NCBI RefSeq assembly: GCF_030499515.1
Contig: NZ_JASTWJ010000001.1
Location: 4,196,001 to 4,260,000, forward strand
Length of the DNA stretch: 64,000 nt
Direction of reading: 5' to 3'
Source of the DNA: Streptomyces sp. DT2A-34
Lineage (GTDB): Bacteria; Actinomycetota; Actinomycetes; Streptomycetales; Streptomycetaceae
Below are positions 10,435-19,802 of this stretch, piece after piece; positions within the stretch are counted from its first letter, which is position 1; each line of letters opens with the position of its first letter. Position numbers and translations under genes: made by a program. A model generated the notes under the pieces. It searched no databases. It was not told where the DNA came from and saw only the letters and a list, made by a program, of their open reading frames with translations.

Positions 10435-11415
10435 CTACTCCGCCGCTCGCAGGTCCAGGCCGATGTCCAGGATCGGCGAGGAGTGGGTGAGGGCCCCGAC
10501 GGCCAGGTAGTCGACGCCCGTGTCCGCGTACACCTTGGCGTTGGCGAGGATCAGGCGGCCCGAGGCTTCGAGTGCTGCCCGGCCGTGCACGATCGCCACG
10601 GCCTCCTCGCACTCGCCCGGCGTGAAGTTGTCCAGGAGGATCAGGTCCGCGCCCGCGTCCACCACCTCGCGAAGCTGGTGGAGGGTGTCCACCTCGACCT
10701 CGATGGGGAGGTCGGGGAAGGCTTCGCGGACCGCCTTGAAGGCCTGGGCCACGCCGCCTGCGGCCACGACGTGGTTGTCCTTCACCAGGGCCGCGTCCGA
10801 CAGGGACATGCGGTGGTTGACCCCGCCTCCGCAGCGCACCGCGTACTTCTCCAGGGCGCGCAGGCCCGGCGTCGTCTTGCGGGTGTCCCGGACCTTCGCC
10901 CGCGTGCCTTCCAGTACGTCCGCCCACGCGCGCGTGGCCGTCGCGATGCCCGACAGTCGGCAGAGGATGTTCAGTGCGCTGCGTTCGGCGGTCAGGAGGT
11001 CGCGGGTGCGGGTGGTGATGGAGAGGAGTTTCTGGCCTGCCTCCACCTTGTCGCCGTCCTCCACGTGGCGCTCCACCTCGAACTCGTCCTCGCAGACGAG
11101 CGAGACGACCGCTTCGGCGACCCTGAGGCCCGACACGACGCCTGCCTCGCGTGCGACGAAGTCGGCGGTGGCGACCGCCTCTTCGGGGATGGTGGCGACC
11201 GTCGTCACGTCCACGCCGTGTGCCAGGTCCTCCTGGATGGCGACGTTGGCGATGTCCTCGACCTCGACCGGGTCGAGGCCTGCGTCGGCCAGGAGCTGTG
11301 CGAGCGCGGGGTCGAGGCCGCACTCCAGGTACTCCTCGTCGGCACCGCAGGCGCAGTCGTCGCCGCAGCCGCCGGTCGAGGCGAGGGGAAGGTCGGGGGT
11401 GGTCACTTCTGTCAC
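10435..11415 (-). CDS. nadC: Nicotinate-nucleotide pyrophosphorylase (carboxylating)
   Basis: The 326-residue enzyme converts quinolinate and PRPP to nicotinate mononucleotide, CO2 and PPi, the third step of de novo NAD synthesis. Family motifs include RDTRKTTPGLRALEKYAV, the GGGVNHRMSLSDAALVKDNH quinolinate-binding stretch, and the barrel strand ILLDNFTPGE. A Cys-rich N-terminal extension (GGCGDDCACG) of about 30 residues precedes the usual start of the domain. GTG 11415 has AGGAG 3-7 nt upstream. Its GTGA start overlaps the position where the nadB stop would be in the alternative frame, indicating translational coupling in the ancestral operon. Confidence 0.95.
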   Translation of the reverse strand: MTEVTTPDLPLASTGGCGDDCACGADEEYLECGLDPALAQLLADAGLDPVEVEDIANVAIQEDLAHGVDVTTVATIPEEAVATADFVAREAGVVSGLRVAEAVVSLVCEDEFEVERHVEDGDKVEAGQKLLSITTRTRDLLTAERSALNILCRLSGIATATRAWADVLEGTRAKVRDTRKTTPGLRALEKYAVRCGGGVNHRMSLSDAALVKDNHVVAAGGVAQAFKAVREAFPDLPIEVEVDTLHQLREVVDAGADLILLDNFTPGECEEAVAIVHGRAALEASGRLILANAKVYADTGVDYLAVGALTHSSPILDIGLDLRAAE

Positions 11416-13126
11416 TGCTCCTGCTGTGGCTGCCGGGTCGGGGGAAGTCTGCGGTTTCGGTGGTGTGCACGGCCAGTGTGCGGTCCGGGTTCAGCCGTAC
11501 GACGATGTGGCGGCGCCAGGTCGTGTCGTCGCGGTCGGGCTCGTCCTCACGCCAGTGGCAGCCTCGCGTCTCCTCGCGCAGGCGTGCGGCGGCGACCAGG
11601 ACTCGGGCCACGCACATGAGGTTGGTGGCCTCCCAGGTGTCGACGCCGGGCTCGGCGGTCTTGCCGTTCTCCGCGAGGGCGTCCCGGGCGTCGGTGTGCA
11701 GCTGCTGGATCTGCTCGGCGGCCTTGCCGAGGGACTCGGCGGAGCGCAGGACGCCTGCGCCGTCCGTCATGATCCGCTGGATCGCGAAGCGGGCCTCGGC
11801 TTCGAGCAGGGGGTGCTCGGGGGTCTCGGGGTACGGCACGGGGTGCGGCACGCGCGCGTGGAGGCCGTTGGCCGCCCGGGCCGCCGCGATGTCCGCCGCG
11901 ATGCGCTCGGCGTACACCAGGCCTTCGAGGAGCGAGTTGGAGGCCAGTCGGTTGGCGCCGTGCACGCCCGTACAGGCCACCTCGCCGCACGCGTACAGGC
12001 CGGGGACGGTCGTGCGGCCCCGGGAGTCGGTGCGGACGCCTCCGGAGGCGTAGTGGGCGGCCGGGGCGATCGGGATGGGGTCCTGCACCGGGTCGATGCC
12101 GTGGGCGCGGCAGGCGGCGAGGATCGTCGGGAAGCGGTGTTCCCACATGTCGGCGCCGAAGTGGCGGGCGTCGAGGAACATGTGCTCGGCGTCCTGCTCC
12201 TGCATGCGCCTCATGATGCCCTTGGCGACGATGTCCCGGGGGGCGAGTTCGGCGAGTTCGTGCTGTCCCAGCATGAAGCGGACGCCGTCGGCGTCGACCA
12301 GGTGGGCGCCTTCGCCGCGTACCGCCTCGGAGACCAGGGGCTGCTGGCCCTCCGCGTCCGGGCCGAGGAAGAGCACGGTGGGGTGGAACTGGACGAATTC
12401 CAGGTCGCTCACCTCGGCGCCCGCGCGCAGGGCGAGGGCGACTCCGTCGCCCGTCGACACCGACGGGTTCGTGGTGGCCGAGAAGACCTGGCCCATGCCG
12501 CCGGTCGCCAGGACCACCGCGGGGGCGTGGACCGCGCCTACACCGTCGTGCTGGCCCTCGCCCATGACGTGCAGGGTGACGCCCGCTGTGCGGCCCTCGG
12601 CGTCCGTGAGGAGGTCCAGGACGAGCGCGTTCTCGATCGCGCGCATGCCACGCGCGCGTACCGCCTCGACGAGGGCGCGGGAGATCTCCGCGCCGGTCGC
12701 GTCGCCGCCGGCGTGGGCGATACGGCGGCGGTGGTGGCCGCCCTCGCGGGTGAGTTCCAGGCCGCCTTCCTCGGACTCGTCGAAGTGGGCGCCGGTCTCG
12801 ATGAGGCGGCGTACGGCGTCGGGGCCCTCGGTGACGAGGAGGCGGACCGCGTCCTCGTCGCACAGGCCCGCGCCCGCGACCAGGGTGTCGTCGAGGTGCT
12901 GTTCGGGGGTGTCGCCCTCGCCGAGGGCCGCGGCGATGCCGCCCTGGGCCCAGCGGGTGGAGCCGTCGTCGAGGCGGGCCTTGGTGACGACGACGGTCGT
13001 CAGGCCGGCGGCCTCGCAGCGCAGGGCGGCGGTGAGGCCGGCGACGCCGGAGCCGACGACCACGACGTCCGCGGGGATGGACCACCCGGGCGCGGGCGCG
13101 TGCAGTCGTATGCCTGTGCTGGTCAC
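11412..13126 (-). CDS. nadB: L-aspartate oxidase, with a frameshift at a C run near its 3' end
   Basis: The protein has the FAD-binding start [15 protein letters not shown], the flavoprotein stretch [17 protein letters not shown], and the C-terminal helical domain ending TTETADFP, all typical of NadB, which oxidises aspartate to iminoaspartate for quinolinate synthesis. No stop follows: the literal frame runs through nadC out of phase and into coaX, 1,165 codons in all. At 11440-11444 the coding strand has five Cs. One more C, or a -1 slip, gives a short tail ending QEQ and a TGA at 11412-11414, overlapping the nadC GTG exactly as panC overlaps nadB. I therefore treat 11412 as the intended end (about 571 residues). 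GTG 13126 overlaps the panC stop. Confidence 0.88.
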
Positions 13127-14115
13127 GAGGCGGCTCCGAAGGTGAGGGGGATGTTGTCGATCAGCCGGGTCGTCCCGACCCGGGCGGCGACGGCGAGGAC
13201 GGCCTCGCCGGTGAAGTCGTCCTCGATCTCCGTGAAGTCGGACGGGTCGACGAGCGCGAGGTAGTCCAGTTCGAGCGGCGGGTCGAGCCGGGCGGCCTCG
13301 TCGAGGACCAGGCGGGCGGCGGCGCGGACGGCCGCGGGGGCGCCGGGGACGGCTTTGGCGACGGCGTGCGCGTCGGCCGCCGCGCGGGACTCTCCTATGG
13401 CGCTGAGCGCTTCCGCACGCGCGTGCGTGGCGGGCACTTCACGCGCACGCGCACGCAGCGCTTCCTGGGCGGCGTGCCGGTCTCGGCCGGCGAACAGCGC
13501 CTGGGACAGCGCGAGTGCCGTGTGCCGTTCCTTGGGCGAGAGGTAGCGGTTGCGGCTGGAGAGCGCGAGGCCGTCCTCCTCGCGCACCGTCGGGACGCCC
13601 ACGATCTCGACGCCGAAGTTCAGGTCGCGCACCATGCGGCGGATCAGGGCGAGCTGCTGGGCGTCCTTCTGGCCGTACAGGGCGATGTCGGGGCGGGTGA
13701 GGTGGAGCAGCTTGGCGACGACGGTGAGCATGCCGTCGAAGTGGCCGGGGCGTGAGGCGCCCTCCAGGCTCTCCCCCATGGGTCCGGCGCTGATGCGGAC
13801 CTGGGGCTCGCCGCCCGGGTAGACCTCGTCGACCGAGGGGGCGAACACGGCGTCCGCGCCCGCCTGTTCGGCGATCTTGAGGTCGGCCTCCAGGGTGCGC
13901 GGATAGCGGTCGAGGTCCTCGCCCTTGCCGAACTGCAAGGGGTTCACGAAGACGGTGACGACGACCTCGCCGTCCGGCCCCGCGACGCCGCGCGCGGTGC
14001 GGATCAGGGTGGCGTGGCCCTCGTGCAGGGCGCCCATGGTCATCACGACGGCGCGGCGGCCGCTGCGCACACGCGCGTGCAGTTCGCCGGCGGTGCGCAG
14101 CAAGGCGGTGGTCAT
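13123..14115 (-). CDS. panC: Pantothenate synthetase
   Basis: The 330-residue enzyme joins pantoate and beta-alanine using ATP. The class I nucleotidyltransferase motif HxGH is present in [13 protein letters not shown] (about residues 25-37), with [15 protein letters not shown] near 150 and the [15 protein letters not shown] loop near 185. The length is slightly above the usual 280-310 residues because of a loop after ALFAGRD. ATG 14115 overlaps the stop of the upstream DUF2520 gene (ATGA), and its own stop overlaps the nadB start (GTGA), so the cluster looks translationally coupled. Confidence 0.96.
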   Translation of the reverse strand: MTTALLRTAGELHARVRSGRRAVVMTMGALHEGHATLIRTARGVAGPDGEVVVTVFVNPLQFGKGEDLDRYPRTLEADLKIAEQAGADAVFAPSVDEVYPGGEPQVRISAGPMGESLEGASRPGHFDGMLTVVAKLLHLTRPDIALYGQKDAQQLALIRRMVRDLNFGVEIVGVPTVREEDGLALSSRNRYLSPKERHTALALSQALFAGRDRHAAQEALRARAREVPATHARAEALSAIGESRAAADAHAVAKAVPGAPAAVRAAARLVLDEAARLDPPLELDYLALVDPSDFTEIEDDFTGEAVLAVAARVGTTRLIDNIPLTFGAAS

Positions 14116-15041
14116 CGGGCTTCTCCCTCGGCGCCGTTGGTCCCGGTGGCGAGTACCCCGAGGAGGTCCTCGGCGAGCTCCGGCTTGAGCAGTCCGTGGG
14201 CGAGCGCCCGGTCGGCGGTCGCGCGCGCCATCGCGAGATAGCCGGCGACGGTCTGCGGGGCGTGCCTTCGCAGTTCCGTGATGTGCGCGGCGACGGTGCC
14301 CGCGTCCCCGCGCGCGACGGGGCCGGTCAGGGCCGCGTCGCCGGAGCGCAGTGCGTTGTCCAGGGCGGCGCCGAGCAGCGGGCCGAGCATCCGGTCGGGG
14401 GCCGCGACGCCCGCCTCGCGCAGCAGCTCCATGGACTGGGCGACGAGGGTCACCAGGTGGTTGGCGCCCAGCGCGAGCGCCGCGTGGTAGAGCGGGCGCA
14501 TCTCCTCGGCGATCCACTCGGGCTCGCCGCCCATCTCGATGACGAGGGCCTCGGCGGCCAGCCGCAGTTCCTCGGGCGCGGTGACGCCGAAGGAGCAGCC
14601 GGCCAGGCGCTGGACGTCCACGGGGGTGCCGGTGAAGGTCATCGCCGGGTGCAGGGCCAGCGGCAGCGCGCCCGCGCGCAGGGCGGGGTCCAGGACCTTC
14701 GCGCCGTACCGCCCGGAGGTGTGCACCAGCAGCTGGCCCGGCCGTACGGCTCCCGTCTCGGCGAGGCCCTCGACCAGCCCGGGCAGCGCGTCGTCCGGGA
14801 CGGTCAGCAGCACCAGTTCGGCACGGGCGAGGACTTCGGCGGGCGGCACGAGCGGCACGTCGGGGAGCAGTTGCGCGGCCCGTCGCCGGGAGGCGTCGGA
14901 GACCCCGGAGACGGCCACCGGACGGTGTCCGGCGAGCTGGAGGGACGCGGCGAGCGCGGGGCCCACGCGGCCGGCGCCGACGACACCGACGGTGAGCCGC
15001 GCGGGGCGGTCCCTGGGATCTGGCTGTTGGCTTGTACTCAC
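14112..15041 (-). CDS. Rossmann-fold/DUF2520 dehydrogenase-like protein
   Basis: The 309-residue protein begins with a dinucleotide-binding fold ([20 protein letters not shown], residues about 17-36) and a second strand [14 protein letters not shown] helical C-terminal DUF2520 domain with HPAMTFTG and [16 protein letters not shown] follows. The fold resembles ketopantoate reductases and other 6-phosphogluconate-dehydrogenase-like enzymes. As first gene of an operon with panC and coaX it is a candidate for a step in pantothenate synthesis; that role is inference from context. GTG 15041 is the start with AGG about 10 nt upstream. The promoter must lie in 15042-15225. Confidence 0.85.
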   Translation of the reverse strand: MSTSQQPDPRDRPARLTVGVVGAGRVGPALAASLQLAGHRPVAVSGVSDASRRRAAQLLPDVPLVPPAEVLARAELVLLTVPDDALPGLVEGLAETGAVRPGQLLVHTSGRYGAKVLDPALRAGALPLALHPAMTFTGTPVDVQRLAGCSFGVTAPEELRLAAEALVIEMGGEPEWIAEEMRPLYHAALALGANHLVTLVAQSMELLREAGVAAPDRMLGPLLGAALDNALRSGDAALTGPVARGDAGTVAAHITELRRHAPQTVAGYLAMARATADRALAHGLLKPELAEDLLGVLATGTNGAEGEAR

Positions 15042-15225
15042 GCGACGGAGGCCTTCCCGTTCCAGTCCGCTCTGGGTACCGGACGATTTCTCGTCATGTT
15101 AACGCGATCGGTTCCACGGGCGTCCGGTTGTCCACAGGCTGTGGGTTATCGCACGCCTCGCACGAACGGAACGCCGTACGGAAATGCGGGTGCCCGCGCG
15201 AACCGACGCGGGGCATGATCCGGGA

Positions 15226-16410
15226 GTGAGTGATACGACGCGGCAGAGCGAACACCTCCAGGATCAGATATCCGACGAGGAACGGCGCAAGCAGCTCCGC
15301 GAGCGGCACATCGCCGCCCAGCGGAGCACCCAGCGCGTGTTCGCGCGCCACGGTTTCCAGAAGACCCTCCAGGAGCGCCTGGCTCTGCTGGACGCGGCAA
15401 AGGACTTGTACGACCTGGACGAGCCGTCGGACATCTACGGCAACGGCGTCGTCGAGGTTTTGGAGGAGAAGGTCGCCGCACTGCTCGGCCTGGAGGCCGC
15501 CGCTTTCTTCCCGACGGGCACGATGGCCCAACAGGTGGCCCTGCGCTGCTGGGCGGCCCGCACCGGCAACGCGACCGTCGCCCTGCACGCGCTGAGCCAT
15601 CCCGAGGTGCACGAGCGGAACGCGTTCAGCCAGGTCAGCGGCCTGCGCCCGGTGCGGGTGACCAGCGAGCCCCGGCTGCCGACCGCCGCCGAGGTGCGCG
15701 ACTTCGAGGAGCCCTGCGGGGCGCTGATGCTCGAACTCCCCCTCCGAGACGCCGGTTTCGTGCTGCCCACCTGGCAGGAGCTCACCGAGGTCGTGGAGGC
15801 CGCGCGGGAGCGTGACGCGGTGGTGCACTTCGACGGCGCGCGCCTGTGGGAGTCCACCGTCCACTTCGACCGCCCGCTGACGGAGATCGCAGGCCTGGCG
15901 GACAGCGTGTACGTGTCGTTTTACAAATCACTCGACGGGTTCGGGGGCGCGGCGCTGGTCGGACCGAAGACCCTCGTCGAGGAGGCGAAGGTCTGGCGGC
16001 ACAGGTACGGCGGCCAGGTGTTCCAGCAGTTCCCCACAGCGCTGTCAGCGCTGGTTGGCCTGGAGAGGGAGCTGCCCCGGCTGCCGGAGTACGTGGCCCA
16101 CGCGCGCATGGTGGCTACTGCGCTGCGCGAGGGCTTCGCGACGGCCGGCGTGCCGTGGGCGCGCGTGTACCCCGAGGTGCCGCACACCCACGACTTCCAG
16201 GTCTGGCTGCCGTACGACGCCGAGGTCGCCATGGAAGCGGCGGTCCGGACGGCCGAGGAGACGGAGAGCATGCTCTTCGCCTACGGCTGGGACCAGAAAG
16301 GCCCAGGCCTGTCCTTCACCGAGGTCCATGTACGGGCCCCCGGCCTGGAATGGACGGCCGAGGATGTGAAGGCGGCGGTCGCGGCCTTTGTCCGCCGCCT
16401 CCCGCGCTGA
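15226..16410 (+). CDS. Beta-eliminating lyase / low-specificity threonine aldolase family, PLP enzyme
   Basis: The 394-residue fold-type I PLP protein has the expected elements: the phosphate-binding region around FFPTGTMAQQVAL, the pyridine-binding aspartate in VVHFDGARLWES, and the Schiff-base lysine in VSFYKSLDGFGG. This family includes threonine aldolases, which split L-threonine or allo-threonine to glycine and acetaldehyde, and related lyases. The N-terminal 45 residues (ERRKQLRERHIAAQRST) are charged and helical, longer than in classic GlyA-type aldolases. GTG 15226 follows GGGA and is preferred to the 15184 ATG, whose extra codons lack bias. Exact substrate is uncertain. Confidence 0.82.
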   Translation: MSDTTRQSEHLQDQISDEERRKQLRERHIAAQRSTQRVFARHGFQKTLQERLALLDAAKDLYDLDEPSDIYGNGVVEVLEEKVAALLGLEAAAFFPTGTMAQQVALRCWAARTGNATVALHALSHPEVHERNAFSQVSGLRPVRVTSEPRLPTAAEVRDFEEPCGALMLELPLRDAGFVLPTWQELTEVVEAARERDAVVHFDGARLWESTVHFDRPLTEIAGLADSVYVSFYKSLDGFGGAALVGPKTLVEEAKVWRHRYGGQVFQQFPTALSALVGLERELPRLPEYVAHARMVATALREGFATAGVPWARVYPEVPHTHDFQVWLPYDAEVAMEAAVRTAEETESMLFAYGWDQKGPGLSFTEVHVRAPGLEWTAEDVKAAVAAFVRRLPR

Positions 16411-16439
16411 GCGGGGACGCGCACCGTGCGGGTGCTGCG

Positions 16440-16922
16440 CGTGCTGTTCTTGACCGAGCCACCGGTCCGGCGGGCTCGGGCCTCGATCTCGAGCGAGGCG
16501 TTGCGGTCGGCGTCGTCTTCGTGCCCGCGGCAGGCGGCACAGGTCTGCGAGGTGTGGAGCGCGGAGACCGCGAGCGGTTGAGTCCGGCCTTGGCGCGGAC
16601 GTTCGTACCCGGCCTGTTCAGTGCTCCAGGTGAAGCAGCCGCGCCTGCTCGGCTGCGGTGAGGGTCGGCGGCATCCGGCGCGGCGCGGTCTCGGTGGAGA
16701 CGTACGCCGACGCGGCCACCCCAAAGTCCACCCCGCACACGGGCTTGCCGGCTCGACAGCGCGCAGCGTGTACCCACGCTGCCGGAAAGCGTAGATCCGC
16801 TGCTCCAGCGCCATGTTCCATAGCGCGCGTACGGCGTGTCCCCACCTGGTCAGGACCTGCTCCTGCACCTCGGTGGGGCATGCCCGGTACTTGCGCCCCA
16901 TGTCCGCCTTCATGACAAACAC
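16440..16922 (-). pseudogene. Decayed TnpB-type (IS200/IS605 or IS607) remnant
   Basis: Pieces of a TnpB are readable in order but in different frames. The N-terminal region (CPTEVQEQVLTRWGHAVRAL) begins at about 16900. A RuvC-I-like strand VCGVDFGVAASAYVS follows near 16735 in another frame. A C-terminal piece, SQTCAACRGHEDDADRNASL, matches the zinc-finger and RuvC-III end but lacks the second cysteine pair. About 490 bp remain of a normal 1.1-1.3 kb gene, so the middle is deleted and the frame broken. No TnpA, intact ends or guide-RNA scaffold can be recognised. The rest of 16411-17002 shows nothing else. Confidence 0.8.
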
Positions 16923-17002
16923 AACGAGGCAAGTCCATTCGAGTTACGCACACGTGTTCCGCCGGTGAGAGTCCCGTTCCAAGTCACCGGTGCGAGACCG
17001 CG

Positions 17003-17647
17003 TCAGTCGAACCGGATGTGCCTGATGCCGACCCCCGCCTGCCGCAGGCGAGTGCGCAGCGCACCCTCGTTGTTCGGCCGGAGCCGCAGCCCCGCCAGGA
17101 CGGCGATGCGGTCCGCCGTCTTCGGCACGGTCGAGTGGTCCGTCCACAGGTGCTCGGCGAACTCCGGCTCGCGCAGCCGCTCCAGACAGTGGTCGAGCTG
17201 CTGGACGGCCCAACTCTCCCGGCCCAGCCCGACGTTCTTCCCGGCGTTCTTCCCGGCGACGTACTGAAGGAGGTGCCCGAAGCCACGCTCGCGCAGCCGC
17301 CTCAGGACGGTCTCGCGCTCGGCGAGCAGCGTGAAGTGCCGTACGTCGTGGCCGAGTTCGCGTAGTCGGCCGACCGTCTCGGTGAAGTAGTCCGGGTCGG
17401 TGACCGTCATCGGGGCGATCACCACGCCGTCGTGCTTGGTGAGGGCGAGGTCGAGGACCTCGACGACACCCTGCCGCCAGGAGGCCAGGTCCTGGAAGTT
17501 CCCGCGCAGTTCCGGCGGAAGCATGCGGCGCAGGCCGAACCCGGGGTGCTCCGGGTCGCAGATGACACTGCCGGGCAGGCGGCGCTGGATCTCGTGTGCG
17601 GTCTGTGTCTTGCCACCCCCGAAGGGGCCGTTGATCCACAGGAGCAT
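17003..17647 (-). CDS. TmrB-like ATP-binding protein (AAA family P-loop)
   Basis: The 214-residue protein starts MLLWINGPFGGGKTQTAHEI, with a P-loop at residues 7-14. It follows the Bacillus tunicamycin-resistance protein TmrB through VVIAPMTVTDPDYFTETVGRL, RHFTLLAERETVLRRLRER and a C-terminal LRLRPNNEGALRTRL segment. TmrB is a membrane-associated ATP-binding protein thought to bind tunicamycin and limit its entry. An 18-residue insertion (QYVAGKNAGKNVGLG) is absent from the Bacillus protein as I recall it. A TAGGGT -10 element ends 6 nt before ATG 17647, suggesting a leaderless mRNA. Resistance function is inference from family. Confidence 0.82.
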   Translation of the reverse strand: MLLWINGPFGGGKTQTAHEIQRRLPGSVICDPEHPGFGLRRMLPPELRGNFQDLASWRQGVVEVLDLALTKHDGVVIAPMTVTDPDYFTETVGRLRELGHDVRHFTLLAERETVLRRLRERGFGHLLQYVAGKNAGKNVGLGRESWAVQQLDHCLERLREPEFAEHLWTDHSTVPKTADRIAVLAGLRLRPNNEGALRTRLRQAGVGIRHIRFD

Positions 17648-17696
17648 GCGAAGACCCTAGTGGGCGCCGGTCACGCGCGCGTGACGTCCCCGGGAC

Positions 17697-18368
17697 TCAG
17701 CCGTGCCCGCCCGCCCGGACCAGCCCCGTCTCGTAGGCCAGGACCACCACCTGCACGCGGTCGCGCAGCCCCAGCTTGGTCAGGATGCGGCCGACGTGGG
17801 TCTTCACCGTCGCCTCGGACAGCACCAGCCGGGCGGCGATCTCGCCGTTGGACAGGCCCTGCGCGACCAGCACCATGACCTCGCGCTCGCGGTCGGTGAG
17901 CCGCTCCAGCTCCTTGTGCTGGGGCTCCTTGCCGGCGGAGGGCAGCATGGGGGCGAACCGGTCCAGCAGGCGCCGGGTCGTCGAGGGGGCCACCACCGCG
18001 TCGCCGCTGTGCACGGACCGGATGGCGCCGAGGAGTTCGCCGGGCGGCACGTCCTTGAGCATGAAGCCGGAGGCGCCCGCCTTCAGCCCGGAGAAGGCGT
18101 ACTCGTCGAGGTCGAAGGTGGTCAGGATCAGCACCTTGGGCGGGTCGGGCTCCGAGCAGATACGGCGGGTGGTCTCCACCCCGTCCAGCTTCGGCATGCG
18201 CACGTCCATCAGCACGACGTCGACGGGGGTCGAGCGCAGCACCTGGAGGGCCTCGACGCCGTCGCCCGCCTCCGCGACGACCTCCATGTCCGGCTGGGCG
18301 GCGAGCACCATCCGGAACCCGGTGCGCAGCAGCACCTGGTCGTCGACGAGCATCACGCGGATCGTCAT
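17697..18368 (-). CDS. NarL/FixJ-family response regulator
   Basis: The 223-residue regulator has a receiver domain (acidic pocket VDDQ at 8-11, phospho-acceptor Asp in VVLMDVRMPKLDG near 54, Thr in LILTTF, Lys in FMLKD). A LuxR-type helix-turn-helix follows at about 155-215 (LTDREREVMVLVAQGLSNGE, then SEATVKTHVGRILTKLGLRD). Phosphorylation by the adjacent HisKA_3 kinase should trigger DNA binding. ATG 18368 is preceded by AGAGGA. The 104-bp gap to the kinase gene holds an 18-bp tandem duplication. Targets are unknown. Confidence 0.95.
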   Translation of the reverse strand: MTIRVMLVDDQVLLRTGFRMVLAAQPDMEVVAEAGDGVEALQVLRSTPVDVVLMDVRMPKLDGVETTRRICSEPDPPKVLILTTFDLDEYAFSGLKAGASGFMLKDVPPGELLGAIRSVHSGDAVVAPSTTRRLLDRFAPMLPSAGKEPQHKELERLTDREREVMVLVAQGLSNGEIAARLVLSEATVKTHVGRILTKLGLRDRVQVVVLAYETGLVRAGGHG

Positions 18369-18396
18369 CGGGGTCCTCTTCCGTGTCTTCCGTATC

Positions 18397-18432
18397 CGTC
18401 TACAGGGCGTTCTACGTCTACAAGGCGTTCTA
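18397..18432. repeat. Two tandem 18-bp copies between sensor kinase and regulator genes
   Basis: CGTCTACAGGGCGTTCTA (18397-18414) is followed directly by a copy with one change (18415-18432) and a third partial copy (CAGGGGCGTT). The array lies in the short gap between the stop of the kinase gene and the start of the response regulator gene. It may bind a regulator or act as a spacer; nothing further can be said. Confidence 0.75.
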
Positions 18433-18472
18433 CAGGGGCGTTACAGGTGTCAACAAAGGACATGCTCAGGCG

Positions 18473-19684
18473 TCAGTGCGCTGGTTTGAGCGGCAGCAGC
18501 GCACTGATCCGGAATCCTCCGCCCGGGCGCGGCCCCGCGTCCAGGGTGCCGCCGACCATGCCGACCCGCTCGCGCATACCGATCAGGCCGTGCCCCTGCC
18601 CGTCGGCGCCGCCCTCCTCGTACAGCTCGTGCGGGGCGCCCTTGCCGTCGTCCTCGACGAGCAGGCCGAGACCGTCGTCGAAGTAGACCAGGCGCACGCT
18701 CGCGCCCGCGTTCGGCCCGCCGTGCTTGCGGGTGTTGGTGAGCGCCTCCTGCACGATGCGGTACGCCGTGAGCTCGACGCCGCTGGGCAGCGGGCGCGGG
18801 GTGCCCTCGACCTTGAAGTCGACCGGCAGGCCGGAGGTGCGGCACTGCTGGATGAGGTCGTCGATCTGCTCGACGTCGGGCTGCGGGACGTACTCGCCGC
18901 CCTCCTGGTGCTCGCCGGTGCGCAGCACACCGAGCAGGCGGCGCATTTCGGCGAGGGCCTGGCGGCCGGTGGAGGAGATGGTCTCCAGGGCTTTCTTGGC
19001 CTGGTCCGGGGCGGCGTCGAGGACGTAGGCGGCGCCGTCGGCCTGCACCACCATCACCGAGACGTTGTGCGCGACGACGTCGTGCAGCTCGCGCGCGATC
19101 CGGGCGCGTTCGGCGGCGACCGCGACCTTGGCCTGCGCCTCGCGCTCCTTTTCGAGCCGGGTCGCGCGCTCCTCGAGCTGCTCGTAGTAGGCGCGGCGGG
19201 TGCGGATCGAGTCGCCGAGCACCCAGGCGAGCGCGAACGGCACCGTCATGAAGATCATCAGGGCCAGGGTGCCCAGGCCGCTCGAGTCCTTCTCCGGCCA
19301 GCGCACCTGTGCCAGGGGCGCCGCGAACAGGGACACGGCCAGCGCGAGCCGGGAGGCCCAGCGGGCGCCGGTCGCGGCCACGGTGTAGGTGATCACCAGG
19401 AAGGCGAAGTTGGCGGGCGTCGTCGCCACGTCCAGCGCCAGCTGCGCCAGCCCCACGCCGATGGCCAGCAGCAGCATCTTCTCCGGCATGCGCCGGCGCA
19501 ACGCGATCACCAGGCACAGCAGGATGACGACCGGGACGATGGCCACCGGGGAGTCGGTGCCCGGAACGTCCTCGGTCTCCACACGGGCGGCTTCGACCAT
19601 CCCGGAGATCCCGAGGAGGAGGACGGCCCAGAAGCTGTCGACCCATGTCGGGTGCCTGCGGAGAAAGTCATAGAGGCGTTGCAC
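18473..19684 (-). CDS. HisKA_3 sensor histidine kinase
   Basis: The 403-residue kinase begins with four or five hydrophobic helices (residues about 15-160, no large extracellular loop). A coiled segment (YYEQLEERATRLEKEREAQ) leads to the HisKA_3 dimerisation motif RARIARELHDVVAHNVSVM, whose His is the phospho-acceptor. The HATPase domain shows the N box EALTNTRKHG, G1 LLVEDDGKG and G2 GHGLIGMRERV. The small extracytoplasmic area suggests it senses within or at the membrane. The response regulator lies directly downstream. A TACGCT -10 element ends 7 nt before GTG 19684, consistent with a leaderless start. Confidence 0.95.
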   Translation of the reverse strand: MQRLYDFLRRHPTWVDSFWAVLLLGISGMVEAARVETEDVPGTDSPVAIVPVVILLCLVIALRRRMPEKMLLLAIGVGLAQLALDVATTPANFAFLVITYTVAATGARWASRLALAVSLFAAPLAQVRWPEKDSSGLGTLALMIFMTVPFALAWVLGDSIRTRRAYYEQLEERATRLEKEREAQAKVAVAAERARIARELHDVVAHNVSVMVVQADGAAYVLDAAPDQAKKALETISSTGRQALAEMRRLLGVLRTGEHQEGGEYVPQPDVEQIDDLIQQCRTSGLPVDFKVEGTPRPLPSGVELTAYRIVQEALTNTRKHGGPNAGASVRLVYFDDGLGLLVEDDGKGAPHELYEEGGADGQGHGLIGMRERVGMVGGTLDAGPRPGGGFRISALLPLKPAH

Positions 19685-19802
19685 GTAACCCAGCGTAGGG
19701 AAGCGAGATGCGTGCAGGGGTCAACCGGAGGGCCGATCCGCATCACGCGCGCGTACTCCGCAAGGTGGAGGCTGCGTTCTCCTGTGCGCTTAGCCTGGGC
19801 CG

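Noticed and set aside
9629..13126. One 1,165-residue NadB-CoaX fusion protein
   Set aside because: The middle third is nadC read out of phase (Arg/Pro/Gly-rich, no family sequence), nadC and coaX have their own ribosome sites, and a single base in a C run restores a normal nadB stop.
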